A stretch of DNA of 64,000 bases from JAADJA01 sp963840975. GTDB taxonomy: Bacteria > Bacteroidota > Bacteroidia > Bacteroidales > JAADJA01. A program made the translations under genes and the position numbers. Below are positions 47,718 through 55,970 of the stretch, one piece after another (position 1 is the stretch's first letter; the number at the start of each line of letters is the position of its first letter). The DNA lies in assembly GCA_963840975.1 (NCBI GenBank), contig CAWJBC010000021.1:558001-622000 (forward strand), read 5' to 3'. The notes under the pieces are model-generated. The model did no database searches. It was not told the origin of the DNA and worked only from the letters and a program-made list of their open reading frames with translations.

Positions 47718-49085
47718 ATGAAAAACGTAATTTACATTATCACATTGCTCGCCGTATTTGGCTTGAGCAACACCTGTAATGCACAGACCATTGCAGGAGG
47801 CAGAGCTTTTTCTCTGGCGGTTTGCGACAATAATACCGTTAAGTCCTGGGGTGCCAATATTGCTGGTCAACTTGGAAATGGAACCTTTACCGACAGCAAT
47901 GTTCCTGTTGCAGTAAGTTCTATTACCGGCATCACAGCCGTTGCATGTGGTGACCGTCATTCCCTTGCCCTGAAAAATGATGGTACAGTATGGGCATGGG
48001 GAGACAATAGCAATGGCGCACTTGGAAATGGTACCACCGCAAACAGCAATGTTCCCGTAGCAGTAAGTTCTCTCACCGGCATCACCGCCATTGCCGGCGG
48101 GCGTTACCATTCCGTTGCCCTCAAAAATGACAGCACTGTTTGGGCCTGGGGATTTAATGGTGAAGGTGCCCTTGGAAACGGAACTTACACCAATAGCAAT
48201 GTCGCTGTTCCTGTAAGCTCGTTGACCGGCGTTATTGCCATTGCAGCGGGAACAAATTTCTCACTTGCCCTTAAAATTGATGGCACAGTATGGGCCTGGG
48301 GCTTCAATAATGATGGTGAGCTTGGAAATGGAACCAACACCAAAAGCAATGTTCCTGTTCCTGTAAACTCTCTCACAGGCATAACCAGTATATCAGCCGG
48401 ATATTTTCATGGGCTTGCACTGAAAAATGATGGCAATGTCTGGGCTTGGGGATTTAATGCCAATGGCCAGCTTGGTAACGGGAATTACATCAATAGCAAT
48501 ATCCCTGTAGCAGTAATTTCACTGACAGGTGTTAATAAAATTGCTGCTGGAAGGTATCATTCGCTTGCCATAAAAAACAATGCAGTTTGGGCGTGGGGAA
48601 GAAATAATAGTGGCCAGTTGGGAAATGGAACCTTCGTCGGCGGCAATGTTCCGGTCCAGGTAAGTTCTCTTTTTAGTGTTACTAATATTGCAGCTGGTGA
48701 AGCACATTCTCTTTCCCGCGCAAGTGACAGTACTGCATGGGTTTGGGGAAGCAATGGCAATGGTGAACTTGGAAACGGAACCAATACCAATAGCAATCTT
48801 CCTCTGCAAGTCTCGGAATTGTGCCCCGTATTATCTGTAAATGAAGTTGCTGTGCAGCTTTCCGCATCTGTTTTTCCTAACCCAAACAACGGACACTTTA
48901 CATTAGCCCTTTCTACAGAAAAGGGAACTGTTGAAATGTTTAATCTGCTTGGAGAAAGAGTTTATCGTTCTGAAATTAAAAATCAGAATTCAGCAATTGA
49001 TTTATCACACCAATCTAAAGGAATTTATTTTGTGAAGATTCGTGATGGGCAGCAAATGCAGACAGTAAAGATAGTGATAGAGTAA
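47718..49085 (+). CDS. Secreted RCC1-repeat beta-propeller protein with T9SS sorting domain
   Basis: A 455-residue protein with a signal peptide (MKNVIYIITLLAVFGLSNTC), seven RCC1-type repeats of about 51 residues (each with a HSLALKNDGTVWAWGDNSNG-like core then ALGNGT) forming a propeller, and a C-terminal T9SS type A domain (SVFPNPNNGHFTLALSTEKG ... GIYFVKIRDGQQMQTVKIVI). The repeats are closely alike at the DNA level too, which suggests recent internal duplication. It is exported by T9SS to the cell surface; a binding role is likely but the ligand is unknown. Confidence 0.92.
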   Translation: MKNVIYIITLLAVFGLSNTCNAQTIAGGRAFSLAVCDNNTVKSWGANIAGQLGNGTFTDSNVPVAVSSITGITAVACGDRHSLALKNDGTVWAWGDNSNGALGNGTTANSNVPVAVSSLTGITAIAGGRYHSVALKNDSTVWAWGFNGEGALGNGTYTNSNVAVPVSSLTGVIAIAAGTNFSLALKIDGTVWAWGFNNDGELGNGTNTKSNVPVPVNSLTGITSISAGYFHGLALKNDGNVWAWGFNANGQLGNGNYINSNIPVAVISLTGVNKIAAGRYHSLAIKNNAVWAWGRNNSGQLGNGTFVGGNVPVQVSSLFSVTNIAAGEAHSLSRASDSTAWVWGSNGNGELGNGTNTNSNLPLQVSELCPVLSVNEVAVQLSASVFPNPNNGHFTLALSTEKGTVEMFNLLGERVYRSEIKNQNSAIDLSHQSKGIYFVKIRDGQQMQTVKIVIE

Positions 49086-49111
49086 GGATTTTACGAATGA
49101 ATTAAAAAATA

Positions 49112-49134
49112 GCAAGCCAGTAACAGTGGCTTGC
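49112..49134 (+). terminator. Terminator-like hairpin after RCC1 gene
   Basis: GCAAGCCA-GTAACAG-TGGCTTGC, 27 bases after the stop. The following tract (GTTAATAC) is only weakly T-rich. Confidence 0.45.
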
Positions 49135-49194
49135 GTTAATACTGTTTCTGCTTAGCAGGCGAGCTAATGCTGGAGTGCTTCATGACGCTCAATA

Positions 49195-49230
49195 GCATTC
49201 CTGAAAACCAATAGGTTTATCAGGAATCCA
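49195..49230. repeat. Interspersed 36-base palindromic repeat (family 1), copy 1
   Basis: GCATTCCTGAAAACC, then AATAGGTTTATCAGGAATCCA. The ends TTCCTGA / TCAGGAA form the stem. Near-identical copies lie at 53832 and 55156. A related GGATTCC...GGAATGC hairpin follows at 49248-49271. Confidence 0.75.
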
Positions 49231-49308
49231 GTAAAGGCTGTCGTTGTGGATTCCAGCCTATGTAGGAATGCTTTCAGTGAAACAAGGGCATTCCTAAGAA
49301 TCCGGTTG

Positions 49309-49399
49309 GGCGTAAACTGTGTCTGCATCCAAAATAATCCATAGTTTTGAACTATGAATTGGATTTAATTTGCTGAATTTGGGATTGGAAAGAAAGTAA
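49309..49399 (+). repeat. Diverged ~90-base direct repeat, left copy
   Basis: Begins GGCGTAAACTGTGTCTGC and ends TGCTGAATTTGGGATTGG plus AAAGAAAGTAA. It aligns over its whole length with 49972-50059. The two copies flank the small membrane protein gene. Confidence 0.65.
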
Positions 49400-49492
49400 A
49401 CCCCTACCGGCAGCTATTCCAAAGGATCACCCGGAAGAATAAATCCGACTGTCGAAAATGTATTCTGCAAAGGTGGGCAAGTATGCTAAGTC

Positions 49493-49523
49493 TTCGTCAG
49501 TTGCCGGACAAGTTGTATCTTTG
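49493..49523 (+). promoter_or_regulatory. Possible promoter of small membrane protein gene
   Basis: TATCTTTG at 49516-49523 fits the -7 box and TTCG at 49493-49496 is a near -33 box, 19 bases apart. The ATG is 19 bases further on. Confidence 0.4.
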
Positions 49524-49542
49524 TATGGACTAACATTCGGTT

Positions 49543-49929
49543 ATGAGAAAACTATTCACGTTACGGGTTTTGCGCATGCTATCGATTGAAGTATTATGGA
49601 TCGGAGCCTGTATTTCAATCGCCTTCGTATACAGCGAAGGCCATAACAATGATTCACTTCTGCTAAAAATGCTTTTCCTGTTCTGGGTTGCTTCGCCATT
49701 TATCCTGCTGTCAGCGGCTTATTTTATTTCCAAAACCTGGTCGGTGCCAAGCATTAAAGCGCTCTGCATCCTGATGATGGTTATCGCATTAGCTTCTGTG
49801 GCTGGTTACAGCGGAATATTAATCCCTCCCGGAACGAAACCGGCTTTTATTTTCCTTATCTTACCCCTTGTATCATGGCTTCTAATGGCCGTGGTGATGC
49901 CAATAATTTATCGCAAGCGAAAGGTTTGA
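49543..49929 (+). CDS. Small four-helix membrane protein, hypothetical
   Basis: A 128-residue protein with four membrane segments (IEVLWIGACISIAFVY; MLFLFWVASPFILLSAAYFI; ALCILMMVIALASVAGYSGI; FIFLILPLVSWLLMAVVMPI) and a basic tail (YRKRKV). No family is recognised. It is flanked by diverged ~90-base direct repeats. Confidence 0.65.
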   Translation: MRKLFTLRVLRMLSIEVLWIGACISIAFVYSEGHNNDSLLLKMLFLFWVASPFILLSAAYFISKTWSVPSIKALCILMMVIALASVAGYSGILIPPGTKPAFIFLILPLVSWLLMAVVMPIIYRKRKV

Positions 49930-49971
49930 TTATAGGTTGTCCCTCACGAATCCATAATTTCTCCGAAGTCA

Positions 49972-50059
49972 GGCATAAACTCTGTCTGCGTCCAAAATAT
50001 TCTATAGATTTACACCATGATTTGTAATGTGCTGAATCTGGGATTGAAAAGAATGTAAT
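49972..50059 (+). repeat. Diverged ~90-base direct repeat, right copy
   Basis: Begins GGCATAAACTCTGTCTGC and ends GTGCTGAATCTGGGATTG plus AAAAGAATGTAA; pairs with 49309-49399. Confidence 0.65.
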
Positions 50060-50066
50060 ACCCGTA

Positions 50067-50603
50067 ATGATGATAAACGCAAAAAACTATACTGCACCCG
50101 AAACCCTTAAGAACGGGTTGAAGGTAACGGTGCGGGCCATCAGGCCTGCCGACAGGGATGAATTCACAACTGCGATTAATGAACTCGACGAGCGTTCAGT
50201 CTACATGCGATTCTTTACTGCCCGGAAAAATTTTTCAGATAAAGAGCTTACGCTGGCAACTGACGTTGACTTTGTTAAGATTGTCGCACTCGTCACCTGC
50301 CTCCGTGATGATGACGGGGAAAAAATCATCGGCGGAGCGCGCTATTTTGCTTTTGGCAATGCCAATCCTCCCGACAAAGCCGAAGTATCCTTCACCGTAA
50401 GGAATGGCTACCAGAGTTTAGGAATAGCCGGCATGATGCTCAGGCACCTCGCCCGCATTGCGAAAGAAATGGGTATAAAGGAATTAAATGCTGAAGTATT
50501 GAAAGCCAACACAGGCATGCTCACGGTTTTCAAACGCAGCGGTTTTCCAATGACACTCGAATACCAAGCTGACGTGGCGCATGTAGCGCTCAATATCGCA
50601 TAA
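50067..50603 (+). CDS. GNAT family N-acetyltransferase
   Basis: A 178-residue GNAT. The CoA-binding region is VSFTVRNGYQSLGIAGMMLR followed by HLARIAKEMGIKELNAEV, and TGMLTVFKRSGF ends the fold. The start VTVRAIRPADRDEFTTAINE with LDERSVYMRFF resembles the GNAT module of PatZ-type protein acetyltransferases, here without the acyl-CoA-synthetase part. It would acetylate a protein lysine or small amine; the target is unknown. It sits between two repeat-rich gaps. Confidence 0.88.
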   Translation: MMINAKNYTAPETLKNGLKVTVRAIRPADRDEFTTAINELDERSVYMRFFTARKNFSDKELTLATDVDFVKIVALVTCLRDDDGEKIIGGARYFAFGNANPPDKAEVSFTVRNGYQSLGIAGMMLRHLARIAKEMGIKELNAEVLKANTGMLTVFKRSGFPMTLEYQADVAHVALNIA

Positions 50604-50712
50604 GCGAAATGAATTTAACCGTTGATTCTATTTTGAATAACCGCCACTCTTGTTGAAGTATGAAGATTAGCAGGTGCATTTGCCTGCGCAGTAATGCTTC
50701 GTCGTCAAAGAG

Positions 50713-50884
50713 GATTCCACAATTAATTCTTGTCAATCTTAATTTTAGTCAATTTAGTCATTGTGCTGGTTTCCTGCCTGCCCGACTGCATCATTAAGGC
50801 GGGCCTGCCCGACTGCGTCATTCCCGTCCGTTCCGGAACGGGCGGACAGGCGGGCCTGCGCAGTAATGCCACGTCGTCAAAGAG
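50713..50884 (+). repeat. Composite interspersed repeat (family 2), copy A
   Basis: A ~170-base unit: a CACAATTAATTCTTGTCAAT lead, then GTCATTGTGCTGGTTTCCTG, one extra 27-base subunit (CCTGCCCGACTGCATCATTA-type) and a CCGTTCCGGAACGG palindrome at 50828-50841, ending CGCAGTAATGCCACGTCGTC. Copy B follows in direct tandem. The whole gap 50604-51302 contains no supported gene. Confidence 0.85.
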
Positions 50885-51016
50885 GAATCCACAATTAATT
50901 CTTGTCAATCTTAATTTTAGTCAATTTAGTCATTGTGCTGGTTTCCTGCCTGCCCGACTGCGTCATTCCCGTCCGTTCCGGAACGGACGGACAGGCGGGC
51001 CTGTGCAGGAATGCTT
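50885..51016 (+). repeat. Composite interspersed repeat (family 2), copy B
   Basis: Same lead as copy A without the extra 27-base subunit. Its centre is a perfect 22-base palindrome at 50969-50990 with core CCGTTCCGGAACGG, extended by ACGG/CCGT ends. Confidence 0.85.
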
Positions 51017-51220
51017 CGTAAAGAATTGCTATCTGACGGTGATCAACTTGTATCATCCGATACTCAACCAAACAGATAACTTCCCAGATGACATTCATCC
51101 CAATGAAATGCTGAAAATAAATGTGGGTATCATTGCCAGCGAATTGAAAAAGTAACCTTATCGGAGCAGCTTATCAGAATATCTTCAATTTTATAATGAT
51201 AGTTGCGATGATAAATTCAG

Positions 51221-51228
51221 TATTTTTG
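51221..51228 (+). promoter_or_regulatory. -7 box upstream of glycine-rich T9SS protein
   Basis: TATTTTTG fits TANNTTTG, 74 bases before the ATG. A TTG at 51203-51205 could be part of an atypically spaced -33 box. Confidence 0.28.
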
Positions 51229-51302
51229 GTCGTTGCATCGTCATCGATTGAAGATTACTATTCAGAATAATTGGGTGTTGTTTAATCTTAAATAAAACAA
51301 AA

Positions 51303-53693
51303 ATGAAAAAATTTTACTTCTTTTTAGCATTATTGCTGATGATCGTAATGGTCAGCAAAACCTATTCGCAAATTGGTTCTCAAACGTTTACATCATCCGG
51401 TGTTTTCACTGTACCTGCCGATATCACAATTATAACCATCGAATTAGTTGGTGCAGGTGGAGAAGGAGGTGTCAATGGCGGTGGTGGTGGAGGCGGCGGA
51501 GGTTATGCCAAAGGAGTTTATACTGTTGTGCCATTCACAGATTATACAGTAACGATTGGAATAGCCGGCGGAGGAGCATCAGGAGGTACGACAAGTGTGG
51601 GTGATTTGATTTCAGCCACAGGGGGTGAAAACGGAACATGGGTTCCCAATCCCAATTTAGGTGGTGGTGGTACAGGAGGAGTTGGAATGAATGGGACCAT
51701 TGCTAACAGAACAGGCGGAACAGGAGGAGGAGGATACTGGACTTATTTTGGTGGAGGCGGAGGTGGCGCTGCAGGTTCCTTAAGCGATGGTTATGAAGGG
51801 GGTAACACGATTACCTGGTCTGGAAATTGCCTTACACCGGGAGGTGCGGCGGGATTGAGCGGCGGTACACCCGGAGGCGCAGGAGGAAAAGGCGCTGGAT
51901 TTACGGATGTAAATTGTAACGGAACCGACCCTGCAGGTGACGGTGAAAATTATGGAGGCGGAGGCGGAGGTGGAAATGGCAACGGCGGAGTCAAGGGAAC
52001 CGGAAAAGGGGGTTATGTTTTTATCTCCTGGGGCACTGCTTCGGAAAACTGTTGCGATTATGCTAATATTGGACAGAATATAGGTATCGAAGGCGAATCG
52101 TTTGGGGTAGCTTTGGGCGACTTCGACGGAGACAACGACCTCGACGCCGTGAAAGTGGATGCCTATAATGATATTGAAGTATACGAAAATGACGGGAACG
52201 CTTCATTCACGCTGATGCAGAATTTGGGGCAGGATGGCTGGAGGTATGGAGTTAAAATTGAAGATGTGGATATGGATATGGATTTGGATATTGTAACAGC
52301 CGGATTTGGTATGAGTTTTGGCTGCGAGGTTTATAAGAACAATGGTTCCGGAAATTTTATCTTGGCTCAGGATGGTATTGCAACCAATCTGACGGTCAAT
52401 AAATTTGATATGGCTGATCTGAATGGTGACACCTATCCTGATTTGTTTTTACCTGCCTATTCCGGTGGTGGAAGCCAGGTTTGGTTTAACAATGGAAACG
52501 GGCACTTCACCAATTCCAATCAAAACCTTACCGGACAGTCCTGCACTGAAGTTGCACTGGGCGACCTTGACGGAGATGGTGATGCAGATGCTTTTGTTTC
52601 CTGCACCAATTCTGCTCCGAGCATGGTTTGGATGAACGATGGATCAGGAGTATTTACCGATAGCGGACAGGCACTTGGAACCGGCAACAGCTATGGGGTG
52701 GCAATGGCAGACCTGGATAATGACGGAGATAATGATGTGGTTTGCGCCAATTGGACGGTTCCATCACAGGTTTGGCTGAATGATGGTGCCGGAAATTTTA
52801 CCGAAGGTTTTGTAATCAATAATAACAATTATGCTAAATCCGTCAGGCTGGTTGATCATGATTACGATCATCTTGTTGACATTTTTATCGGGAGCTATGG
52901 TTCACATGGATTACAGATTTGGCACAACTTAGGTTCAGGCAATTTTGATCTTTGCTATGAAAATACGGCGGATGTTTATGCCCATGATCTTGCCGTAGGA
53001 GATTTAAATAATGACCTGATGCCGGATGTTTACCTTGGAAATTTCAGTTCAAACGATGGAGACCAGGTTTACACTAAAGCTTCGACAGTTATTGTTAATG
53101 AAAATGCAGCTATTTGTCTGGGCGACAGTATCTATCTCGGAGGAGATTGGCAGCATTCGGCTGGTAATTACATCGATGCGTTGAATTGCGATACGATTAT
53201 TCAAACCATGCTTGCTGTAACTGTGGTCGACACATCGGTAACAGTAAACGGATCAACACTGACAGCCAATGCTGCAGACGCATCTTATCAATGGATTGAT
53301 TGTCTGACCTGGCTTCCGGTGGAAGGCGCAACATCTCAATCCTTTATTCCTGCTGAAACCGGAAATTATGCCGTTGAAGTAACCCAGGAAAGTTGTTCTG
53401 ATACTTCAGGCTGCTATTTTGTCAACCTCACCGGGCTATCGGATGATCAGGATTTGCAAAAATTACTTGTATATCCCAATCCATCACACAATAAACTTTT
53501 TATTGAAACACGAGGCAAAACCGGATGGATGGAAATCAGGATAACTGATTTGATGGGTTTGGAAGTTCTAAAGCTTAATTCTGTTTCAGCCGGATCATTA
53601 ATATTGGATGTTTCCGAATTGAAAAAAGGATGCTATTTCCTGCATATTCAATATGGAGGATCCTCCACCACCAAAAAAGTGCTTATTTACTGA
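51303..53693 (+). CDS. Secreted glycine-rich / VCBS-FG-GAP repeat protein with T9SS sorting domain
   Basis: A 796-residue protein with a signal peptide (MKKFYFFLALLLMIVMVSKT). Residues about 30-245 are a glycine-rich domain (runs of up to eight Gly, for example NGGGGGGGGGYAKG). Residues about 255-600 hold six or so VCBS/FG-GAP blades with calcium-loop motifs (ALGDFDGDNDLDAVKVDAYN; ALGDLDGDGDADAFVSC; AMADLDNDGDNDVVCANW), forming a propeller. A spacer and a T9SS type A domain (LLVYPNPSHNKLFIETRGKT ... KGCYFLHIQYG) end it. It is a large surface protein, possibly an adhesin. It is flanked on both sides by repeat-rich gaps. Confidence 0.9.
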   Translation: MKKFYFFLALLLMIVMVSKTYSQIGSQTFTSSGVFTVPADITIITIELVGAGGEGGVNGGGGGGGGGYAKGVYTVVPFTDYTVTIGIAGGGASGGTTSVGDLISATGGENGTWVPNPNLGGGGTGGVGMNGTIANRTGGTGGGGYWTYFGGGGGGAAGSLSDGYEGGNTITWSGNCLTPGGAAGLSGGTPGGAGGKGAGFTDVNCNGTDPAGDGENYGGGGGGGNGNGGVKGTGKGGYVFISWGTASENCCDYANIGQNIGIEGESFGVALGDFDGDNDLDAVKVDAYNDIEVYENDGNASFTLMQNLGQDGWRYGVKIEDVDMDMDLDIVTAGFGMSFGCEVYKNNGSGNFILAQDGIATNLTVNKFDMADLNGDTYPDLFLPAYSGGGSQVWFNNGNGHFTNSNQNLTGQSCTEVALGDLDGDGDADAFVSCTNSAPSMVWMNDGSGVFTDSGQALGTGNSYGVAMADLDNDGDNDVVCANWTVPSQVWLNDGAGNFTEGFVINNNNYAKSVRLVDHDYDHLVDIFIGSYGSHGLQIWHNLGSGNFDLCYENTADVYAHDLAVGDLNNDLMPDVYLGNFSSNDGDQVYTKASTVIVNENAAICLGDSIYLGGDWQHSAGNYIDALNCDTIIQTMLAVTVVDTSVTVNGSTLTANAADASYQWIDCLTWLPVEGATSQSFIPAETGNYAVEVTQESCSDTSGCYFVNLTGLSDDQDLQKLLVYPNPSHNKLFIETRGKTGWMEIRITDLMGLEVLKLNSVSAGSLILDVSELKKGCYFLHIQYGGSSTTKKVLIY

Positions 53694-53756
53694 TTCTGAA
53701 TGTAGATAATTACTTAACTCACAGGCAAACCAACAATTAATGCCAGGCATTATCCT

Positions 53757-53780
53757 GGATTCCTGCCTGCGCAGGAATGC
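53757..53780. repeat. Short palindromic repeat GGATTCCTGC-type
   Basis: GGATTCCTGCCTGCGCAGGA then ATGC; stem ATTCCTGC/GCAGGAAT. It shares its ends with families 1 and 2. The whole gap 53694-54067 holds only this and a family 1 copy. Confidence 0.7.
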
Positions 53781-53831
53781 TTCGTCGTAGCAAGGGAATT
53801 CATGGCTACGAAAGCATTCATGGACACAAAA

Positions 53832-53867
53832 GCATTCCTGAAAACCGATAGGTTTATCAGGAATCCA
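53832..53867. repeat. Interspersed 36-base palindromic repeat (family 1), copy 2
   Basis: GCATTCCTGAAAACCGATAG, then GTTTATCAGGAATCCA. It differs from copy 3 by one base. Confidence 0.78.
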
Positions 53868-54005
53868 TAAAGAAAATGTGGTTATGTTCTTCATTTTTAT
53901 TTCCCTTTCCTAAATCTTCTCCTGCAATCCCACTATTTAGAACCCTTTCAAAACATTAACAAATATTTAACATTTAAAAATCAACAACTTATGATCTATA
54001 TGTGA

Positions 54006-54013
54006 TATTTTTG
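54006..54013 (+). promoter_or_regulatory. -7 box upstream of secreted protein gene
   Basis: TATTTTTG fits TANNTTTG, 54 bases before the ATG at 54068; no clear -33 box. Confidence 0.28.
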
Positions 54014-54067
54014 TGTTTGATGTCAAAACAAAAAACTATTAATGTTTAAAGTTAATTTATTCTGAAT

Positions 54068-54913
54068 ATGAAGAGTGGTATTATCATTATCGTTACATTG
54101 GTTGTATATGCACAATCCTCCTTAATGTTTGGTCAAACTGCAGAGAACAACTCCGCAAACATTCCTGTTGTTTCAACAGCACCTGTGAGTTACAGAGTTA
54201 ATGAAAGTGGCAGTATTCTGCATGGCTATTATAAAAAAGGATATAATCTGTCAATTTATGGAGACTCATCCGCAATCGGTTACAGAGCCGACTGTGACAT
54301 GGATGATGATTGGTCGGGAGCAAATGCAGGCGGCACAACACAATCTTCAAATAGCTTTGAATCCGCCTATAAATGTGTTTTCAACCCACATAATTTATAT
54401 GGTACTGTTTTGCCGGGTAATAAAGCAGGACAGAATCATTTTGATAAATTAAAAAAACTGGGGGTTGGAATAGGAGATTTGACAATAACATACAAACTTG
54501 ACAAGTTTAATAAACCCATAGACTCAGTTATCGGAGTTGTATTTGACAGAGGGCCGCATAATCAACCCGGGGAGTCAAGTGTGGCGACTTGCAATAAATT
54601 TAAAAACACATTGGATAATAATCAATTTATCTACATAGTTTTTCCAAATACAGCGAAATATGTAAAGCAAGTCATTGGAACAAAACCAAATATCAATACG
54701 CTGAAAAGAGACCCTACAAACGATGACTTTGATCAGGCATTTAAATTGATGTTGAATGAAAATACTGCAAACGATAGAAATGTAATGAAGAAAAATTTGA
54801 TGAACCTTTTATCTCAGATTCCTGTTTTGTCAAATTTTGACAATGCTACTGCTCAGGAAAAAGCAGAAGGAAAACTCAAAGCAAAAAATAATGACAGAAA
54901 TCTAAACGAGTAA
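54068..54913 (+). CDS. Secreted hypothetical protein, possibly GH75-like
   Basis: A 281-residue protein with a signal peptide (SGIIIIVTLVVYAQSSLMFG). The middle has acidic motifs IGYRADCDMDDDW and VIGVVFDRGPHNQPGESSVA, which faintly recall the Asp-rich site and the GExS strand of glycoside hydrolase family 75 chitosanases. I could not confirm this. The C-terminal 60 residues are polar and low complexity (LKAKNNDRNLNE). No T9SS domain is seen. It sits in the repeat-rich accessory zone without neighbours on its strand. Confidence 0.55.
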   Translation: MKSGIIIIVTLVVYAQSSLMFGQTAENNSANIPVVSTAPVSYRVNESGSILHGYYKKGYNLSIYGDSSAIGYRADCDMDDDWSGANAGGTTQSSNSFESAYKCVFNPHNLYGTVLPGNKAGQNHFDKLKKLGVGIGDLTITYKLDKFNKPIDSVIGVVFDRGPHNQPGESSVATCNKFKNTLDNNQFIYIVFPNTAKYVKQVIGTKPNINTLKRDPTNDDFDQAFKLMLNENTANDRNVMKKNLMNLLSQIPVLSNFDNATAQEKAEGKLKAKNNDRNLNE

Positions 54914-55117
54914 TAAGGAATTGAAATTAAACTGAATAAAAATTACCTGCTGCCAGCAGCGGTTTGTCAAAAGGCTGGCTGACGTGCTTCGTATGAACAT
55001 TTGTGCTGAAAGCCCATCCTTCGCCAAGTGCCAAAACCGTTAATAATAATATCCCTTCACTTTTCTTACAGACTCAATCCAAAGCATAAGTCTTCTGACG
55101 AGTTATCACTAAATATA

Positions 55118-55150
55118 AAAGGAACGCCTTCCGGTATTCCTTTCTTTTCC
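55118..55150. repeat. Partial palindromic repeat GGAACGCCTTCCGG (family 3 fragment)
   Basis: AAAAGGAACGCCTTCCGGTA then TTCCTTTC: matches the 3' end of the 55446 and 56726 elements. The gap 54914-55623 consists largely of repeats of three families. Confidence 0.6.
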
Positions 55151-55155
55151 ACTAA

Positions 55156-55191
55156 GCATTCCTGAAAACCGATAGGCTTATCAGGAATCCA
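55156..55191. repeat. Interspersed 36-base palindromic repeat (family 1), copy 3
   Basis: GCATTCCTGAAAACCGATAG then GCTTATCAGGAATCCA; directly abuts a family 2 copy. Confidence 0.78.
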
Positions 55192-55389
55192 CAATCCACA
55201 ATTAATTCTTGTCATTCTTAATTATAGTCAATTTAGTCATTGTGCTGGTTTCCTGCCTGCCCGACTGCATCATTAAGGCGGGCCTGCCCGACTGCATCAT
55301 TAAAGCGGGCCTGCCCGACTGCGTCATTCCCGTCCGTTCCGGAACGGGCGGACAGGCGGGCCTGCGCAGGAATGCCACGTCGTCAGAAG
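55192..55389 (+). repeat. Composite interspersed repeat (family 2), copy C
   Basis: As copy A but with two extra 27-base subunits before the CCGTTCCGGAACGG palindrome, so subunit number varies between copies (none in B, one in A, two in C). Confidence 0.85.
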
Positions 55390-55453
55390 GGAATCCACAA
55401 TTAATTCTTGTCAATCTTAATTTTAGTCAATTTAGTCATTATGCTGGATTCCT
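55390..55453 (+). repeat. Composite interspersed repeat (family 2), copy D, truncated
   Basis: Only the lead (CACAATTAATTCTTGTCAAT ... GTCATTATGCTGG) is present, running straight into a family 3 element. Confidence 0.8.
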
Positions 55454-55553
55454 GTTCCCACCTTACCCTAACCACCTTACCACCCCGGCTTCCTTACCCT
55501 TGCCATCACCCAACAAAAAAAGGAACCCCTTTCGGAATTCCTCTCGAGCATTT
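55446..55553 (+). repeat. Interspersed ~105-base repeat (family 3), copy 1
   Basis: GGATTCCTGTTCCCACCTTA, CCACCTTACCACCCCGGCTT, then AAAGGAACCCCTTTCGGAAT with TCCTCTC. It matches 56726-56830 nearly throughout. Confidence 0.8.
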
Positions 55554-55623
55554 CTTATGAAAACCTAATAATTTCTAGCCAATGGTAATGCCATGATTGC
55601 TGTCGGCAATCCATACGTGTTTT

Positions 55624-55932
55624 CTATCCGACAAAACGTTTATGGATGTCATCCCAGGTAATGTATTGCGCCCAGCAGTGCTCTGAAACAAATTTTAGGT
55701 ACATAATTGCCATTTCCGGCTTATGTCTTTTATAGAATTCATATACTTTTCGCTTTCCTTTGTGGCTGTATATTGTTATCAGGCCCGTTTGTTCCTTGTT
55801 TGTCGGCATATCAATACGAAGAACTTCATCCCCTAACTGGTTTAAATTTTCCAGTGACTGGGTGCTGTGAACGACTTCCATTAATCCAGCATTTCTTTTG
55901 TCTTTTGCGAAAATTTGTTTTGTAGCTTCCAT
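55624..55932 (-). CDS. Hypothetical protein
   Basis: A 102-residue soluble protein without signal peptide (MEATKQIFAKDKRNAGLMEV start; LITIYSHKGKRKVYEFYKRH in the middle). It is basic and ends in WDDIHKRFVG. I recognise no family. Composition is protein-like and it lies 38 bases from the lipoprotein gene on the same strand, so it is kept with modest confidence. Confidence 0.5.
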   Translation of the reverse strand: MEATKQIFAKDKRNAGLMEVVHSTQSLENLNQLGDEVLRIDMPTNKEQTGLITIYSHKGKRKVYEFYKRHKPEMAIMYLKFVSEHCWAQYITWDDIHKRFVG

Positions 55933-55970
55933 GACAGATATATTTTTAGTTATTTTATCAGTTATCTATT

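Noticed and set aside
50723..50908. Small open frame in the composite repeat, with a similar one at 55202-55414
   Set aside because: Both fall wholly in repeat family 2 and encode the same repeat-derived string; no start context or domain. Judged spurious.
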